Shown here in pieces: positions 34,932-43,099 of a stretch of DNA of 43,782 nucleotides. Both the position numbers and the translations under genes were made by a program. A model generated the notes under the pieces. The model was not told where the DNA came from and ran no database searches. It worked only from the letters and a program-made list of their open reading frames with translations. The first letter of the stretch is position 1. Every line of letters begins with the position of its first letter. The DNA comes from an uncultured Pelagibacteraceae bacterium (GTDB lineage Bacteria; Pseudomonadota; Alphaproteobacteria; Pelagibacterales; Pelagibacteraceae): the NCBI GenBank assembly GCA_902610675.1, contig CACLWP010000009.1, positions 1 through 43,782 on the forward strand, written 5' to 3'.

Positions 34932-34972
34932 TTTTTTGTTAGTATAATTATATTCTAATATTAACTTATAAA
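34932..34972. promoter_or_regulatory. divergent intergenic region with a plus-strand TATAAT
   Basis: Forty-one bases between the ATG of the minus-strand GT4 and the GTG of the plus-strand GT4. A perfect TATAAT lies at 34943-34948, 24 bases before the GTG; the bases about 17 upstream are a poor -35. Candidate only. Confidence 0.25.
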
Positions 34973-36118
34973 GTGAAAAAAATTGTTTATTGGTCTCCCG
35001 TTATTTCAAAAATTGCAACATTTAATGCTGTAATTAGATCTGCGGAATCTTTAAAAACTTATTCCTCAGATTATGATGTAACTATCATCAATACTATTGG
35101 CGAATATGATGAAATAAAAAATAATAAACATAATATTAAAATAGTAGATTTTTTTAAAAAAAAAAAAAATTATTCAGGAAGTGGTTACTTTAAAACCAGA
35201 ATTTCATTATTAAAAATATTTTTGAAAAATTTTTTTAAACTGAAAAAGTTTTTAGAGCAAGATAAGCCAGATTTTTTAATCATTCACTTATTAACATCAC
35301 TGCCATTGATTTTGTTAGTTTTCTTTAATTTTAAAACAAAATTTATACTTAGAATTTCAGGATATCCAAAAATGAACTTTTTTCGATATGTTTTATGGAA
35401 AATAGCTTTAAAAAAAATATGTTGTGTTATTAGCCCAACTCAGAAAACGTCAGAATACATGTATAATTTAAATGTAATTAAAAAAGATAAAATTTTTACA
35501 ATTTATGATCCGATAATTAAATATAAACAAATTAAAGAGTTATTAAATCAAAAAGTTAATTTTAATAATTATTATATTGCAATAGGTAGATTAACTAAAC
35601 AAAAAAACCTTTTTTTATTACTAAAAGTTTTTAAAGATTTATATGAAAATAATTTAGTTAAAGAAAAACTTCTCATAATAGGTGAGGGTGAATTAAGAAC
35701 AGAAATAATTAAATTTATTAATTTAAACAATTTAAATAATAAAGTTATACTATTAGGTTATAAAAAAAATGTTTTTAAATATTTATTTAATGCAAAAGCA
35801 TTTCTTCTAACTTCTTTATGGGAAGATCCGGGTTTCGCTTTAATTGAAGCTGCATTTTGTCGTGTGAGTTTGATCTCAAGTGATTGTAACAACGGACCTA
35901 GAGAGTTTTTAGAATTTAAGAATAATGGCTTTTTGTTTAAATCTAATTCAAAACATGATTTAAAACAAAAAATTTTAGAATTTATAAATTCTGACGAAAT
36001 GAGTATTAAAAATAAAAAATTAAATGCATTAAAAGAAGCACATAAATTTTCTTTTTTTAAACACTATCTAAATTTAAATAATCTACTAATTAATGAAAAT
36101 TTATCAAAATCTTTATGA
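34973..36118 (+). CDS. glycosyltransferase family 4
   Basis: A 381-residue GT4 enzyme starting at GTG, since no ATG lies before the first Rossmann strand (KKIVYWSPVISKIATFNAV). IGRLTKQKN begins the donor domain, LWEDPGFALIEAAF carries E284 and E292, and CNNGPREFLE follows, as in the NGPREI subgroup. A run of 14 A at 35156-35169 encodes KKKK near residue 64, a site prone to slippage. It heads a plus-strand run that includes two methyltransferases, a GT2 and the WecA-like enzyme. Confidence 0.84.
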   Translation: MKKIVYWSPVISKIATFNAVIRSAESLKTYSSDYDVTIINTIGEYDEIKNNKHNIKIVDFFKKKKNYSGSGYFKTRISLLKIFLKNFFKLKKFLEQDKPDFLIIHLLTSLPLILLVFFNFKTKFILRISGYPKMNFFRYVLWKIALKKICCVISPTQKTSEYMYNLNVIKKDKIFTIYDPIIKYKQIKELLNQKVNFNNYYIAIGRLTKQKNLFLLLKVFKDLYENNLVKEKLLIIGEGELRTEIIKFINLNNLNNKVILLGYKKNVFKYLFNAKAFLLTSLWEDPGFALIEAAFCRVSLISSDCNNGPREFLEFKNNGFLFKSNSKHDLKQKILEFINSDEMSIKNKKLNALKEAHKFSFFKHYLNLNNLLINENLSKSL

Positions 36119-36139
36119 TTATAAATAGAAACAAAAAAC

Positions 36140-36769
36140 ATGAAAGAATTTAAAGATTTATCAAAAATAAATTATTCAGTAACAAGATTTATTGATAAAA
36201 TTTATAATCCTATTATTTTAGAATTTGGTGTTCAACTTGGTTCATCAACAAAATACTTTTTAGATATTTGTAAAAAAAAAAATGGAAAATTATATTCCGT
36301 AGATGTAAACGATTTCTCTAAATTATTTGATGACATTAATTGGAAATTTATTCGTGCGAGAGATGATGATTTTGACTACATTTTAAAAAATATTCCAAGT
36401 CAAGTAGATATTATTTATTTGGATACCATTCACACTGCAAAACATGTCAAAAAAATATTTAATTATTATTACCCATATTTAAAAAAAAATGGTTATTTTA
36501 TAATTGATGACATTTCATGGTTACCTTACTTAAAAAAAAACGAATTTGATAATTTTTATTGTGAAATAAACAACAAAGAAACTTTCGATAACTTATTAAA
36601 TATTTTTGATAAAAATTCAAAGAATTTTGAAATAACATTTTTTTTTAAAGATACAGGTACAGCCGTTATTGAAAAATTAAATAATAATGAACTTAGTAAT
36701 GATCAAAAAATCAGAACACGAGAATTTTCTATAAAAAACTTCTTTAGAAAACTCGTAAAAAAATTATAA
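36140..36769 (+). CDS. class I SAM methyltransferase (Methyltransf_24/CmcI-like)
   Basis: A 209-residue protein with motif I variant LEFGVQLGSST at 27-37, the motif II acidic residue in YSVDVND, and IIYLDTIHTAKHV at 91-103 followed by GYFIIDD at 118-124. The D-x-x-H arrangement resembles cephalosporin-hydroxylase-like and sugar O-methyltransferases that bind a metal with Asp/His. It probably methylates a sugar hydroxyl. It is nine bases ahead of a second methyltransferase gene. Confidence 0.75.
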   Translation: MKEFKDLSKINYSVTRFIDKIYNPIILEFGVQLGSSTKYFLDICKKKNGKLYSVDVNDFSKLFDDINWKFIRARDDDFDYILKNIPSQVDIIYLDTIHTAKHVKKIFNYYYPYLKKNGYFIIDDISWLPYLKKNEFDNFYCEINNKETFDNLLNIFDKNSKNFEITFFFKDTGTAVIEKLNNNELSNDQKIRTREFSIKNFFRKLVKKL

Positions 36770-36778
36770 TTTGTTCTT

Positions 36779-37444
36779 ATGGCAGAAAGACATCAATTTC
36801 CCTCTGAATTTTACAACATAACTTTAAAAAAAATTCTTAAAAAAGAAATCATTTGTTTTTTAGGAAAATTGTTTTCGAAAAAACAAATTAATGTGGAAAA
36901 GGAATATTTACAACTTGGATGTGGAAGTGACCAGAATGCTATTAACGATAATTATATTAATTGTGATATTTATAATATGAATTTTTTTAAATTTTATAAA
37001 AAAAAAAAAATTCATTATTTAGATTTAAGAAATGAGCTTCCTTTCAAAGAAAATTCATTCGTTGGGGTCTTTTCTGAACATACAATAGAACATCTGTATC
37101 CCTCAGAAGCACTAAAATTGTTCTCAGAAATTCACAGGGTTTTGAAACCTGATGGTATTTTCAGATTAATTGTTCCAGACTTAAAAAAATATATAGATTA
37201 TTACAACGGTTATAAAGTTTTTTCAGATGGACAATTTAAATCTGGTTGTGAGGCAATCTGGAATATTTGTTTAAATTATGAGCATAAAAGTGTTTGGGAT
37301 GAAAATTGGTTGACTTATAATTTAAAAAATTCAAACTTTAAAAAAATAATTTGTTCTGAATATAAAGTCTCATTAAATGAAAAATTACTTTTAGATAAAA
37401 AGGGTAGGGAAATTGAAAGCATTTATATAGAAGCTATTAAATAA
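36779..37444 (+). CDS. predicted SAM-dependent methyltransferase (COG4627-like)
   Basis: A 221-residue methyltransferase: LQLGCGS at 44-50 (motif I), NCDIYNM (motif II), LDLRNELPFKENSF, SEHTIEHLYPSEA at 99-111, and HRVLKPDGIFRLIVPD. These blocks match the COG4627 group common in polysaccharide loci. A run of 13 A (36998-37010) encodes K73-K76. The following 54 bases before the GT2 gene are AT-only-like and could hold a promoter, but no clear one is seen. Confidence 0.82.
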   Translation: MAERHQFPSEFYNITLKKILKKEIICFLGKLFSKKQINVEKEYLQLGCGSDQNAINDNYINCDIYNMNFFKFYKKKKIHYLDLRNELPFKENSFVGVFSEHTIEHLYPSEALKLFSEIHRVLKPDGIFRLIVPDLKKYIDYYNGYKVFSDGQFKSGCEAIWNICLNYEHKSVWDENWLTYNLKNSNFKKIICSEYKVSLNEKLLLDKKGREIESIYIEAIK

Positions 37445-37498
37445 AAATAATTTATAATTTTATATTAAAATTTGTGTTAAGAAATCTACTAATTTAAA

Positions 37499-38242
37499 AT
37501 GGATAAAATTTCGGTAATTATTCCTTATCATAAAAAAATCTCTTTTATTAAAAAATCACTGAATTCTGTTTTAAATCAAACGTATCAAAATAAAGAAATA
37601 ATAATTATTTTTGACGATGATAATCAAGAAGAATTAAAAAAGATTAAATCACTAATCAAAAGAAAACAAAGGATAAAATTAATTGTAAATTCAAGAAATT
37701 TAGGAGCAGGTTTATCTAGAAATAAAGCGGCGAAAGTTGCCAAAGGTAAATATTTAGCTTTTTTAGATGCTGATGATTTTTGGAAAAATAATAAGTTAAG
37801 TTATCAAATCTCAATAATGAAAAAATTAAATATTAAAATATCTCATACATCATATTATATCATTAATGAAAATAATAAAATAATTGAAAAGAGAAAAGCT
37901 AAACTATCCCAAACTTACAATGATCTTTTAAACTCATGTGATATAGGTCTCTCTTCTGTAATAATTGAGAAAAAACTTTTTCTAAAGAACAAGTTTTCCT
38001 CAAATAAAACTAAAGAGGATTATGCAGCTTGGTTAAAAATATCAAAAAAAATACCAATATTCGGGATAAAAAAATATTTATTATTCTGGAGAAAAACCAA
38101 AAATTCACTTTCCTCAAATATTTATCAAAAAATTATTGATGCTTTTGATATTTATTATAACAAGGAGAAATTTAGTTTAATTAAATCCTTATATAGCGTA
38201 ATAAAACTTTCATTTAATTTTTTAGTTAAAAAATACTTATGA
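37499..38242 (+). CDS. glycosyltransferase family 2
   Basis: A 247-residue GT-A enzyme: ISVIIPYHKK opens the nucleotide-binding fold, NSRNLGAGLSRNKAAK at 64-79 is the conserved helix, and FLDADDFW at 88-95 contains the DxD metal site. TKEDYAAWLKI near residue 170 fits the catalytic ED motif. It ends in a basic hydrophobic helix. It overlaps the WecA-like gene by ATGA and may add the second sugar on the lipid-linked precursor made by that enzyme. Confidence 0.87.
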   Translation: MDKISVIIPYHKKISFIKKSLNSVLNQTYQNKEIIIIFDDDNQEELKKIKSLIKRKQRIKLIVNSRNLGAGLSRNKAAKVAKGKYLAFLDADDFWKNNKLSYQISIMKKLNIKISHTSYYIINENNKIIEKRKAKLSQTYNDLLNSCDIGLSSVIIEKKLFLKNKFSSNKTKEDYAAWLKISKKIPIFGIKKYLLFWRKTKNSLSSNIYQKIIDAFDIYYNKEKFSLIKSLYSVIKLSFNFLVKKYL

Positions 38243-39270
38243 ATAATTTTTTTTATATTTTTTTGATAATAATATTCTTATTGAGCGAAATATTATTACG
38301 AAATAATTTTTTTTTTGATCGTATAGAGTTTTCTAAACACAAGTCATTTGTAAATAATAAAAAAGTTCCTACCACTGGGGGTATCTTTTTACTTTTATTT
38401 ATAATTTTTTTTTTTAAAGAACTAAGCTATTTAAGTTATATATATTTATCTCTAATTTTCTTAACAGGTTTCAGCTCTGACAGAGTCAAAAATTTTTCCC
38501 CAAAATTTAGACTAATATCTCAAATAATTTTAACATTTCTATTTATTATTGACAATACTACTTTTATTTATGATGTAAGAATTGATAACATTAATATTTT
38601 ATTTAAAAATTTTGAAGAAATTTCAATTTTATTTACTATTTTTTGTTTTATAGTTTTAATAAATGGTACTAATTTTATAGATGGGACTAATTTAAATACA
38701 ATAGGATATTATATTATAGTTTATTCAATAATATTTTATCTATCAAAAGAATACAATTTAGATTTAGAGTTTGTTTTTCACAAAAAAATAATATTATTTT
38801 TGTTATTTTTATATGTTTTAAATTTCCTAAATAAAATTCAGCTAGGTGACTCCGGATCGTATTTAATAGGTTTTTTTTCTGCTTTTTATATCATAGAGTT
38901 CGTCAACTCAAATAATCTTGTTTCCCCTTATTTTGCAGTTTTGCTTTTGTGGTATCCGTGTTTTGAAAATTTATTTTCTATTTTAAGAAAAATTTATCAA
39001 AAAAAAAGTATATCGTTACCTGATAATTTACACTTACATCATAATATTTTTTTATTTCTAAAAATTAAAAGTTTTAAATTTCCAAATAATTTAACTGGTT
39101 TACTTATTAATTTAATTAATTTTTTAATATTAATATTAGGCGCAATTTATTTTAGCTCAACCATTCAAATCATGTTAATTATATTAATAAGCATTACGGC
39201 TTATGTAATAATTTATAACTTATTGATTAAATATACTTTATCTAAAAAATTTATTAAAAATATTAAATGA
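38239..39270 (+). CDS. WecA/MraY-family polyprenyl-phosphate sugar-1-phosphate transferase
   Basis: A 343-residue membrane protein with about ten hydrophobic segments. VPTTGGIF at 43-50 is the first family block, NFIDGTN at 145-151 contains the conserved catalytic Asp region, LGDSGS is at 202-207, and HLHH at 265-268 is the C-terminal His motif. It would transfer a sugar-1-phosphate from a UDP sugar to undecaprenyl phosphate, starting the glycan. The loop that normally reads G-x-x-D-D is GFSSDR at 77-82, so the first Asp is Ser. Its stop codon lies inside a palindrome that may be a bidirectional terminator. Confidence 0.87.
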   Translation: MNNFFYIFLIIIFLLSEILLRNNFFFDRIEFSKHKSFVNNKKVPTTGGIFLLLFIIFFFKELSYLSYIYLSLIFLTGFSSDRVKNFSPKFRLISQIILTFLFIIDNTTFIYDVRIDNINILFKNFEEISILFTIFCFIVLINGTNFIDGTNLNTIGYYIIVYSIIFYLSKEYNLDLEFVFHKKIILFLLFLYVLNFLNKIQLGDSGSYLIGFFSAFYIIEFVNSNNLVSPYFAVLLLWYPCFENLFSILRKIYQKKSISLPDNLHLHHNIFLFLKIKSFKFPNNLTGLLINLINFLILILGAIYFSSTIQIMLIILISITAYVIIYNLLIKYTLSKKFIKNIK

Positions 39271-39284
39271 AGCTTCATTTTTTT
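39265..39284. terminator. palindrome with T-run between convergent genes
   Basis: AAATGAAGCTTCATTT (39265-39280) is a perfect 16-base palindrome followed by T to 39284, giving a 6-bp stem with an AGCT loop and a seven-T tail on the plus strand. The plus stop (39268-39270) and the minus stop (39275-39277) both lie inside it. The stem is short and AT-rich, so strength is uncertain. Confidence 0.45.
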
Positions 39285-40498
39285 GTATAATAAAAAATTA
39301 AGCTTAAATTAATAAAAAAAATCGTTGCACCAAAACTTGTAAAAAAACTTCCTGTAGGAAGTAAAGGTATTAATTGCGTGGCAAAAAAAAGACTCACACT
39401 AAGCAAAACCAAATTTTTTGATTCTATGTATGAATTTATTACACGGTAAAGAACATAAAAGAAAAATAATATAAAAATAACAAAACCTATAATTCCAAGT
39501 TCTGAGAGTAATTCAAAGTAATACTGATGAGGATGTGTGCTGCAGCCAATACGAATTGTTTTATCCTTTTGGTAATACTTATCAATTGATACTTCATTGC
39601 ATGCTTTTCTGAAAGTTTTTATACCACTTCCAAAAAATTTGTATTTTTTGAATATTTCTATACTTGTTAGATAGTGAGGTCCATAATTTGAGTAAATAAT
39701 GAATTTAAATAATTTTCGTTCCTCAATACTTTTACTCATATTTTGAATTTCTTTAACAAATCTTTGATTCACCGTATCAACAAAAAAGATACTTCCTGCA
39801 AAAATACCAATAAAGATTGAAAATATTAAAATTTTAAATTTTGCTTTGACGTACGGAAGCAATAATAAAAAAAAGAAAATAATTAATGATCCTCTAATTA
39901 TATTTGCTCTTTCATTTGTTAATATTAAAATTATAAAATAGACTATAAAAAGAAAATACAAAGAAATTTTTTTGGGATACTTACTTAAATAAAATGCTAA
40001 AGCAGGTAAAAAGAAACTAATTAGTAAATGAGCAACTTTAAGCTCTTCATTAAAAAATCCTGAAAGTCTAGCATCCCAAGGACTTTTAAAACCCAAAATA
40101 TTTTGACCTAAAAAAAATTGAAGATATAAGTCAATTATAGTTATGGTTAATATAATTAACCAAATTTTAAAAATAATTTTAATATTTTCTGAGTTATGAG
40201 TTAAGAAATAATATATTGCCATTATTAATAATGGGTATTTTATAAAAAAAATTGATCTATTAAAACTCAACTGAGTATCAATCGAGAAAAATAAATTTAT
40301 TAATAAATATATCCATAAAAAAATTAAAAAAATAATTATTGGATCATTAAATTTAATTGATTTTTTATTTTTTATTGAAAAATAGATAAATAACAAAATT
40401 AGTAAAATATTTATAAACTCTGAAATAAATGTTCCTAAAATTAAAGCTAAGGGATAAAAACCTACTAGCCATAAGGGCACTAATTTTTCTATTTTCAT
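39275..40498 (-). CDS. O-antigen ligase/polymerase family membrane protein (WaaL/Wzy-like)
   Basis: A 407-residue integral membrane protein with about ten to twelve hydrophobic segments and one large loop at roughly 250-330. The loop has FFGSGIKTFRKAC and CSTHPHQYYFELLSELG, the H-x-x-x-x-x-x-x-x-E-type block of the Wzy_C/O-antigen ligase family that faces the periplasm. It would either ligate the finished glycan to lipid A-core or polymerise repeat units. Ligase and polymerase cannot be told apart here. Overlaps the acyltransferase gene by ATGA on the minus strand. Confidence 0.82.
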   Translation of the reverse strand: MKIEKLVPLWLVGFYPLALILGTFISEFINILLILLFIYFSIKNKKSIKFNDPIIIFLIFLWIYLLINLFFSIDTQLSFNRSIFFIKYPLLIMAIYYFLTHNSENIKIIFKIWLIILTITIIDLYLQFFLGQNILGFKSPWDARLSGFFNEELKVAHLLISFFLPALAFYLSKYPKKISLYFLFIVYFIILILTNERANIIRGSLIIFFFLLLLPYVKAKFKILIFSIFIGIFAGSIFFVDTVNQRFVKEIQNMSKSIEERKLFKFIIYSNYGPHYLTSIEIFKKYKFFGSGIKTFRKACNEVSIDKYYQKDKTIRIGCSTHPHQYYFELLSELGIIGFVIFILFFFYVLYRVINSYIESKNLVLLSVSLFFATQLIPLLPTGSFFTSFGATIFFINLSLIFYYTKK

Positions 40499-41544
40499 TT
40501 TTTTAAAAATTTAATTCTTATTTTATTTTTTAACGGAGTTTCAAAAAACTTGTATACAAAAATTGAGATAATAGTTGTTATAGTTAAGTAACTTATAAAA
40601 ATAAATGGCAAATTAAAATCTGCTTTGAGGTTAAAAAAATTTAAAATAAGCAAAGTTATTAAAATTACTGGGAAATGAAGTAAATAAATAGAATAACTTA
40701 TATCACCTAAAATAGATAATTTTTTTCCTACGTGAGGTAATTTTTTATTAATTAAAAATAAGCAATTTATTAAAGCAGGAAATATAAAAGCTAGTAAAAT
40801 GATTTTTTCAATTTCTGAACTTAAATCATTAATTTTTAAAAATGACGTTAATAATAAAATGCTAACAATTAAATATAATATTTTATAGTTCTCTTTCAAT
40901 TTTATTTTCTCATTTAGTAAATAACTTAATCCACCGATAAAAAAACAAAATCCACCATACCCAATAAGCTTAAATTTAAAGAAAATTATTGAACTAAATG
41001 TTATTAGAATAAAAGTGTTTAAAAATATATTCTTATTAAGTGCTATAAGAAAAAAAATTAGATACATTAAAAATTCTATAGATATAGACCATGATGGCTC
41101 ATTGAAGGATGCATTAGACTTAAAACCCCATTCATGAATTAATAGTAAATTTAATAACAAATGTTTAAAATCTACGTAAATTGGATTATAAAAATTATTA
41201 AATTTTAATATTAAAAAAATGATAAAAACTAATAAAAGGCTTAATAAATGTAAAGGATACAATCTCGAAATCCTTAATACGATAAATTTATAAAAACTAA
41301 TTTTTCTTTCATTTACTATTTGTAAATATAGTTTAAAAAAAATAAACCCAGATAATAAAAAGAAAAATTGAACAGCTATCCAACCGTGGTTATAAATAAT
41401 TTTTAAGACATTATAAAAAGGCTGAACTTCAATATTATAAGCATTTAAACTGATATTATAGCTGTAAAATAATTGATAATGAAATATTGCTACTGCTAGG
41501 GCCGCAATACCTCTAGCTATATCTAGTAGATAAATCCTATTCAT
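40495..41544 (-). CDS. acyltransferase 3 family membrane protein (OafA-like)
   Basis: A 349-residue membrane protein with about ten hydrophobic segments. The N-terminal LDIARGIAALAVAIFHY, with H22, is the family hallmark, and GYLL-type later segments include SIYLLHFPVI. These enzymes O-acetylate (or otherwise acylate) surface polysaccharides from the cytosolic acyl donor. There is no SGNH extension, so it is the short membrane-only form. It lies between the ligase-like gene and an aminotransferase on the minus strand, with 14 bases to the latter. Confidence 0.88.
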   Translation of the reverse strand: MNRIYLLDIARGIAALAVAIFHYQLFYSYNISLNAYNIEVQPFYNVLKIIYNHGWIAVQFFFLLSGFIFFKLYLQIVNERKISFYKFIVLRISRLYPLHLLSLLLVFIIFLILKFNNFYNPIYVDFKHLLLNLLLIHEWGFKSNASFNEPSWSISIEFLMYLIFFLIALNKNIFLNTFILITFSSIIFFKFKLIGYGGFCFFIGGLSYLLNEKIKLKENYKILYLIVSILLLTSFLKINDLSSEIEKIILLAFIFPALINCLFLINKKLPHVGKKLSILGDISYSIYLLHFPVILITLLILNFFNLKADFNLPFIFISYLTITTIISIFVYKFFETPLKNKIRIKFLKK

Positions 41545-41558
41545 TTTTTAAATTTAAA

Positions 41559-42677
41559 TTAAAAATTATATTTTTTCTTAATTTTATTTATACATCTACA
41601 AACATAATTTATATCATTTTGTGATGTATTTAATCCTGATGGAACATAAAAACCATATTTGCTTAAATACTCAGAGTTAGGGAAATTTCCTCGAAATTTT
41701 ATATTATATTTGTTAAATGCTTTTTGTTTGTTCATAGGCCAAAAAAAGCTTCTAGTTTCAACATTATTTTTTTTTAGCTCATTTCTAAATTTTTTTGCTG
41801 TCATTTTTTTGTTTAAAATTAATATTCCTACAACCCAGTAGACATTTTCAATATTTTTTATTTTTGGTTTTTGAATATAAATATTACTTAACTTATTCAA
41901 TTTATTATAATAGCTTTTACCAATTTTCTTTTTTTTTTGAATTATTTTTTCTATTCTGTTAATTTGATTTATTCCCAAAGCTGCTTGGAGATTTGTATAT
42001 CTATAATTCCATCCAATATCATAGTGATTAAATCTATTTTGTTTCCCGAAGCATAAATTTTTATAATCAAATATTTTATCTTTAAACTTTTTAACACTTG
42101 TTAAAACCATACCACCTTCACCAGTAGTTATATGTTTGTTAGAATAAAAACTGAATATGCTTAAATCTCCAAAACTCCCACAATATTTCCCTTGATACTT
42201 ATGACCAACCATTTCTGCAGCATCTTCAATTAATATAAGTTTATATTTTTTACAAATTTTTTTGATTTTATCTATCTCAATTGGATAACCGTAAATATGA
42301 GTAGCTAATATTGCTTTAGTTTTTTTTGAAATTTTTTTTTCTATCAAGTTAATTTTCATATTCCAATTGTAAAAGTCACAATCAATTGGAACTGGTTTAG
42401 CACCTAATTTAATTACAGATATCGCTGAGGAAATAATAGTAAAATTTGGTATTATAACCTCATCATTTTTTTTTAAATTTATAACTTTGAAGGCTACATC
42501 TAGTGCTGCTGATCCACTTGAAACCGAAGAACAATATTTTTTTCCAATCAATTTTTTAAATTTATTTTCAAATTCAGTAACTTCAGGTCCAGCTGACGAA
42601 ATCCAATTATTATTTAATGTTGAAATTAATTTTTGTTTATCTCTTTTTTTTAATTTGAACTTATTTACACTTATCAT
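41559..42677 (-). CDS. DegT-family aminotransferase, GDP-perosamine synthase-like
   Basis: A 372-residue aminotransferase with the full set of perosamine-synthase-type blocks: SSGSAALDVAF near 53-63, EDAAEMVGHKYQGK at 151-164, SFYSNKHITTGEGGM with PLP lysine K181, and a conserved IGWNYRYTNLQAALG segment near 222. It would aminate an NDP-4-keto-6-deoxyhexose at C4, giving perosamine or a related sugar. Its start overlaps the cupin gene stop (ATGA on the minus strand). It differs in its lysine loop from the DegT gene at 16235, so the two probably act on different substrates. Confidence 0.86.
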   Translation of the reverse strand: MISVNKFKLKKRDKQKLISTLNNNWISSAGPEVTEFENKFKKLIGKKYCSSVSSGSAALDVAFKVINLKKNDEVIIPNFTIISSAISVIKLGAKPVPIDCDFYNWNMKINLIEKKISKKTKAILATHIYGYPIEIDKIKKICKKYKLILIEDAAEMVGHKYQGKYCGSFGDLSIFSFYSNKHITTGEGGMVLTSVKKFKDKIFDYKNLCFGKQNRFNHYDIGWNYRYTNLQAALGINQINRIEKIIQKKKKIGKSYYNKLNKLSNIYIQKPKIKNIENVYWVVGILILNKKMTAKKFRNELKKNNVETRSFFWPMNKQKAFNKYNIKFRGNFPNSEYLSKYGFYVPSGLNTSQNDINYVCRCINKIKKKYNF

Positions 42678-43099
42678 TTGATTTTAATTAACTTATCTTC
42701 AACATTCGCAAATACTTTTTTATCTGTCTTTGTATTGTAGGGTCCTTGTTTAACCTCTAACATTTCAACAGTATCAAGAACTTTAAAACCATGACCACCA
42801 TTATTTAAAATAATAATATCGTTTTTTTTTATTATTTTACTAAATAAATATTTTTCTGTATCAGAATAAAAATCAACTCTTAATTTACCTTTTAATATAA
42901 TTAATACTTCAGATGTATATTCTACTCTTCTAACATTTTTGAAATGTTTATGAGGCTTTATCAAATGTTTAGATTTATGCTTTATAAAACCTACTTGATG
43001 ACTTAATTTTTTTGGAGTTAAAAAGTTAACACCTAACTTTCTTGTATATTTAATAATATATCCAAATGTTTTACCCTTGTAAGATATTGGTTTAATCAT
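42674..43099 (-). CDS. cupin-domain protein
   Basis: A 141-residue small beta-barrel protein. KPHKHFKNVRRVEYTSEVL around 49-67 gives clustered His and a Glu like cupin motif 1, LKGKLRVDFYSD follows, and NGGHGFKVLDTVEMLEVKQGPY resembles motif 2 with one His. Such cupins sit beside perosamine-type aminotransferases in surface-glycan loci and may isomerise or epimerise a keto sugar, but the catalytic function is not certain. Both ends overlap neighbours by ATGA, implying one transcript. Confidence 0.75.
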   Translation of the reverse strand: MIKPISYKGKTFGYIIKYTRKLGVNFLTPKKLSHQVGFIKHKSKHLIKPHKHFKNVRRVEYTSEVLIILKGKLRVDFYSDTEKYLFSKIIKKNDIIILNNGGHGFKVLDTVEMLEVKQGPYNTKTDKKVFANVEDKLIKIK

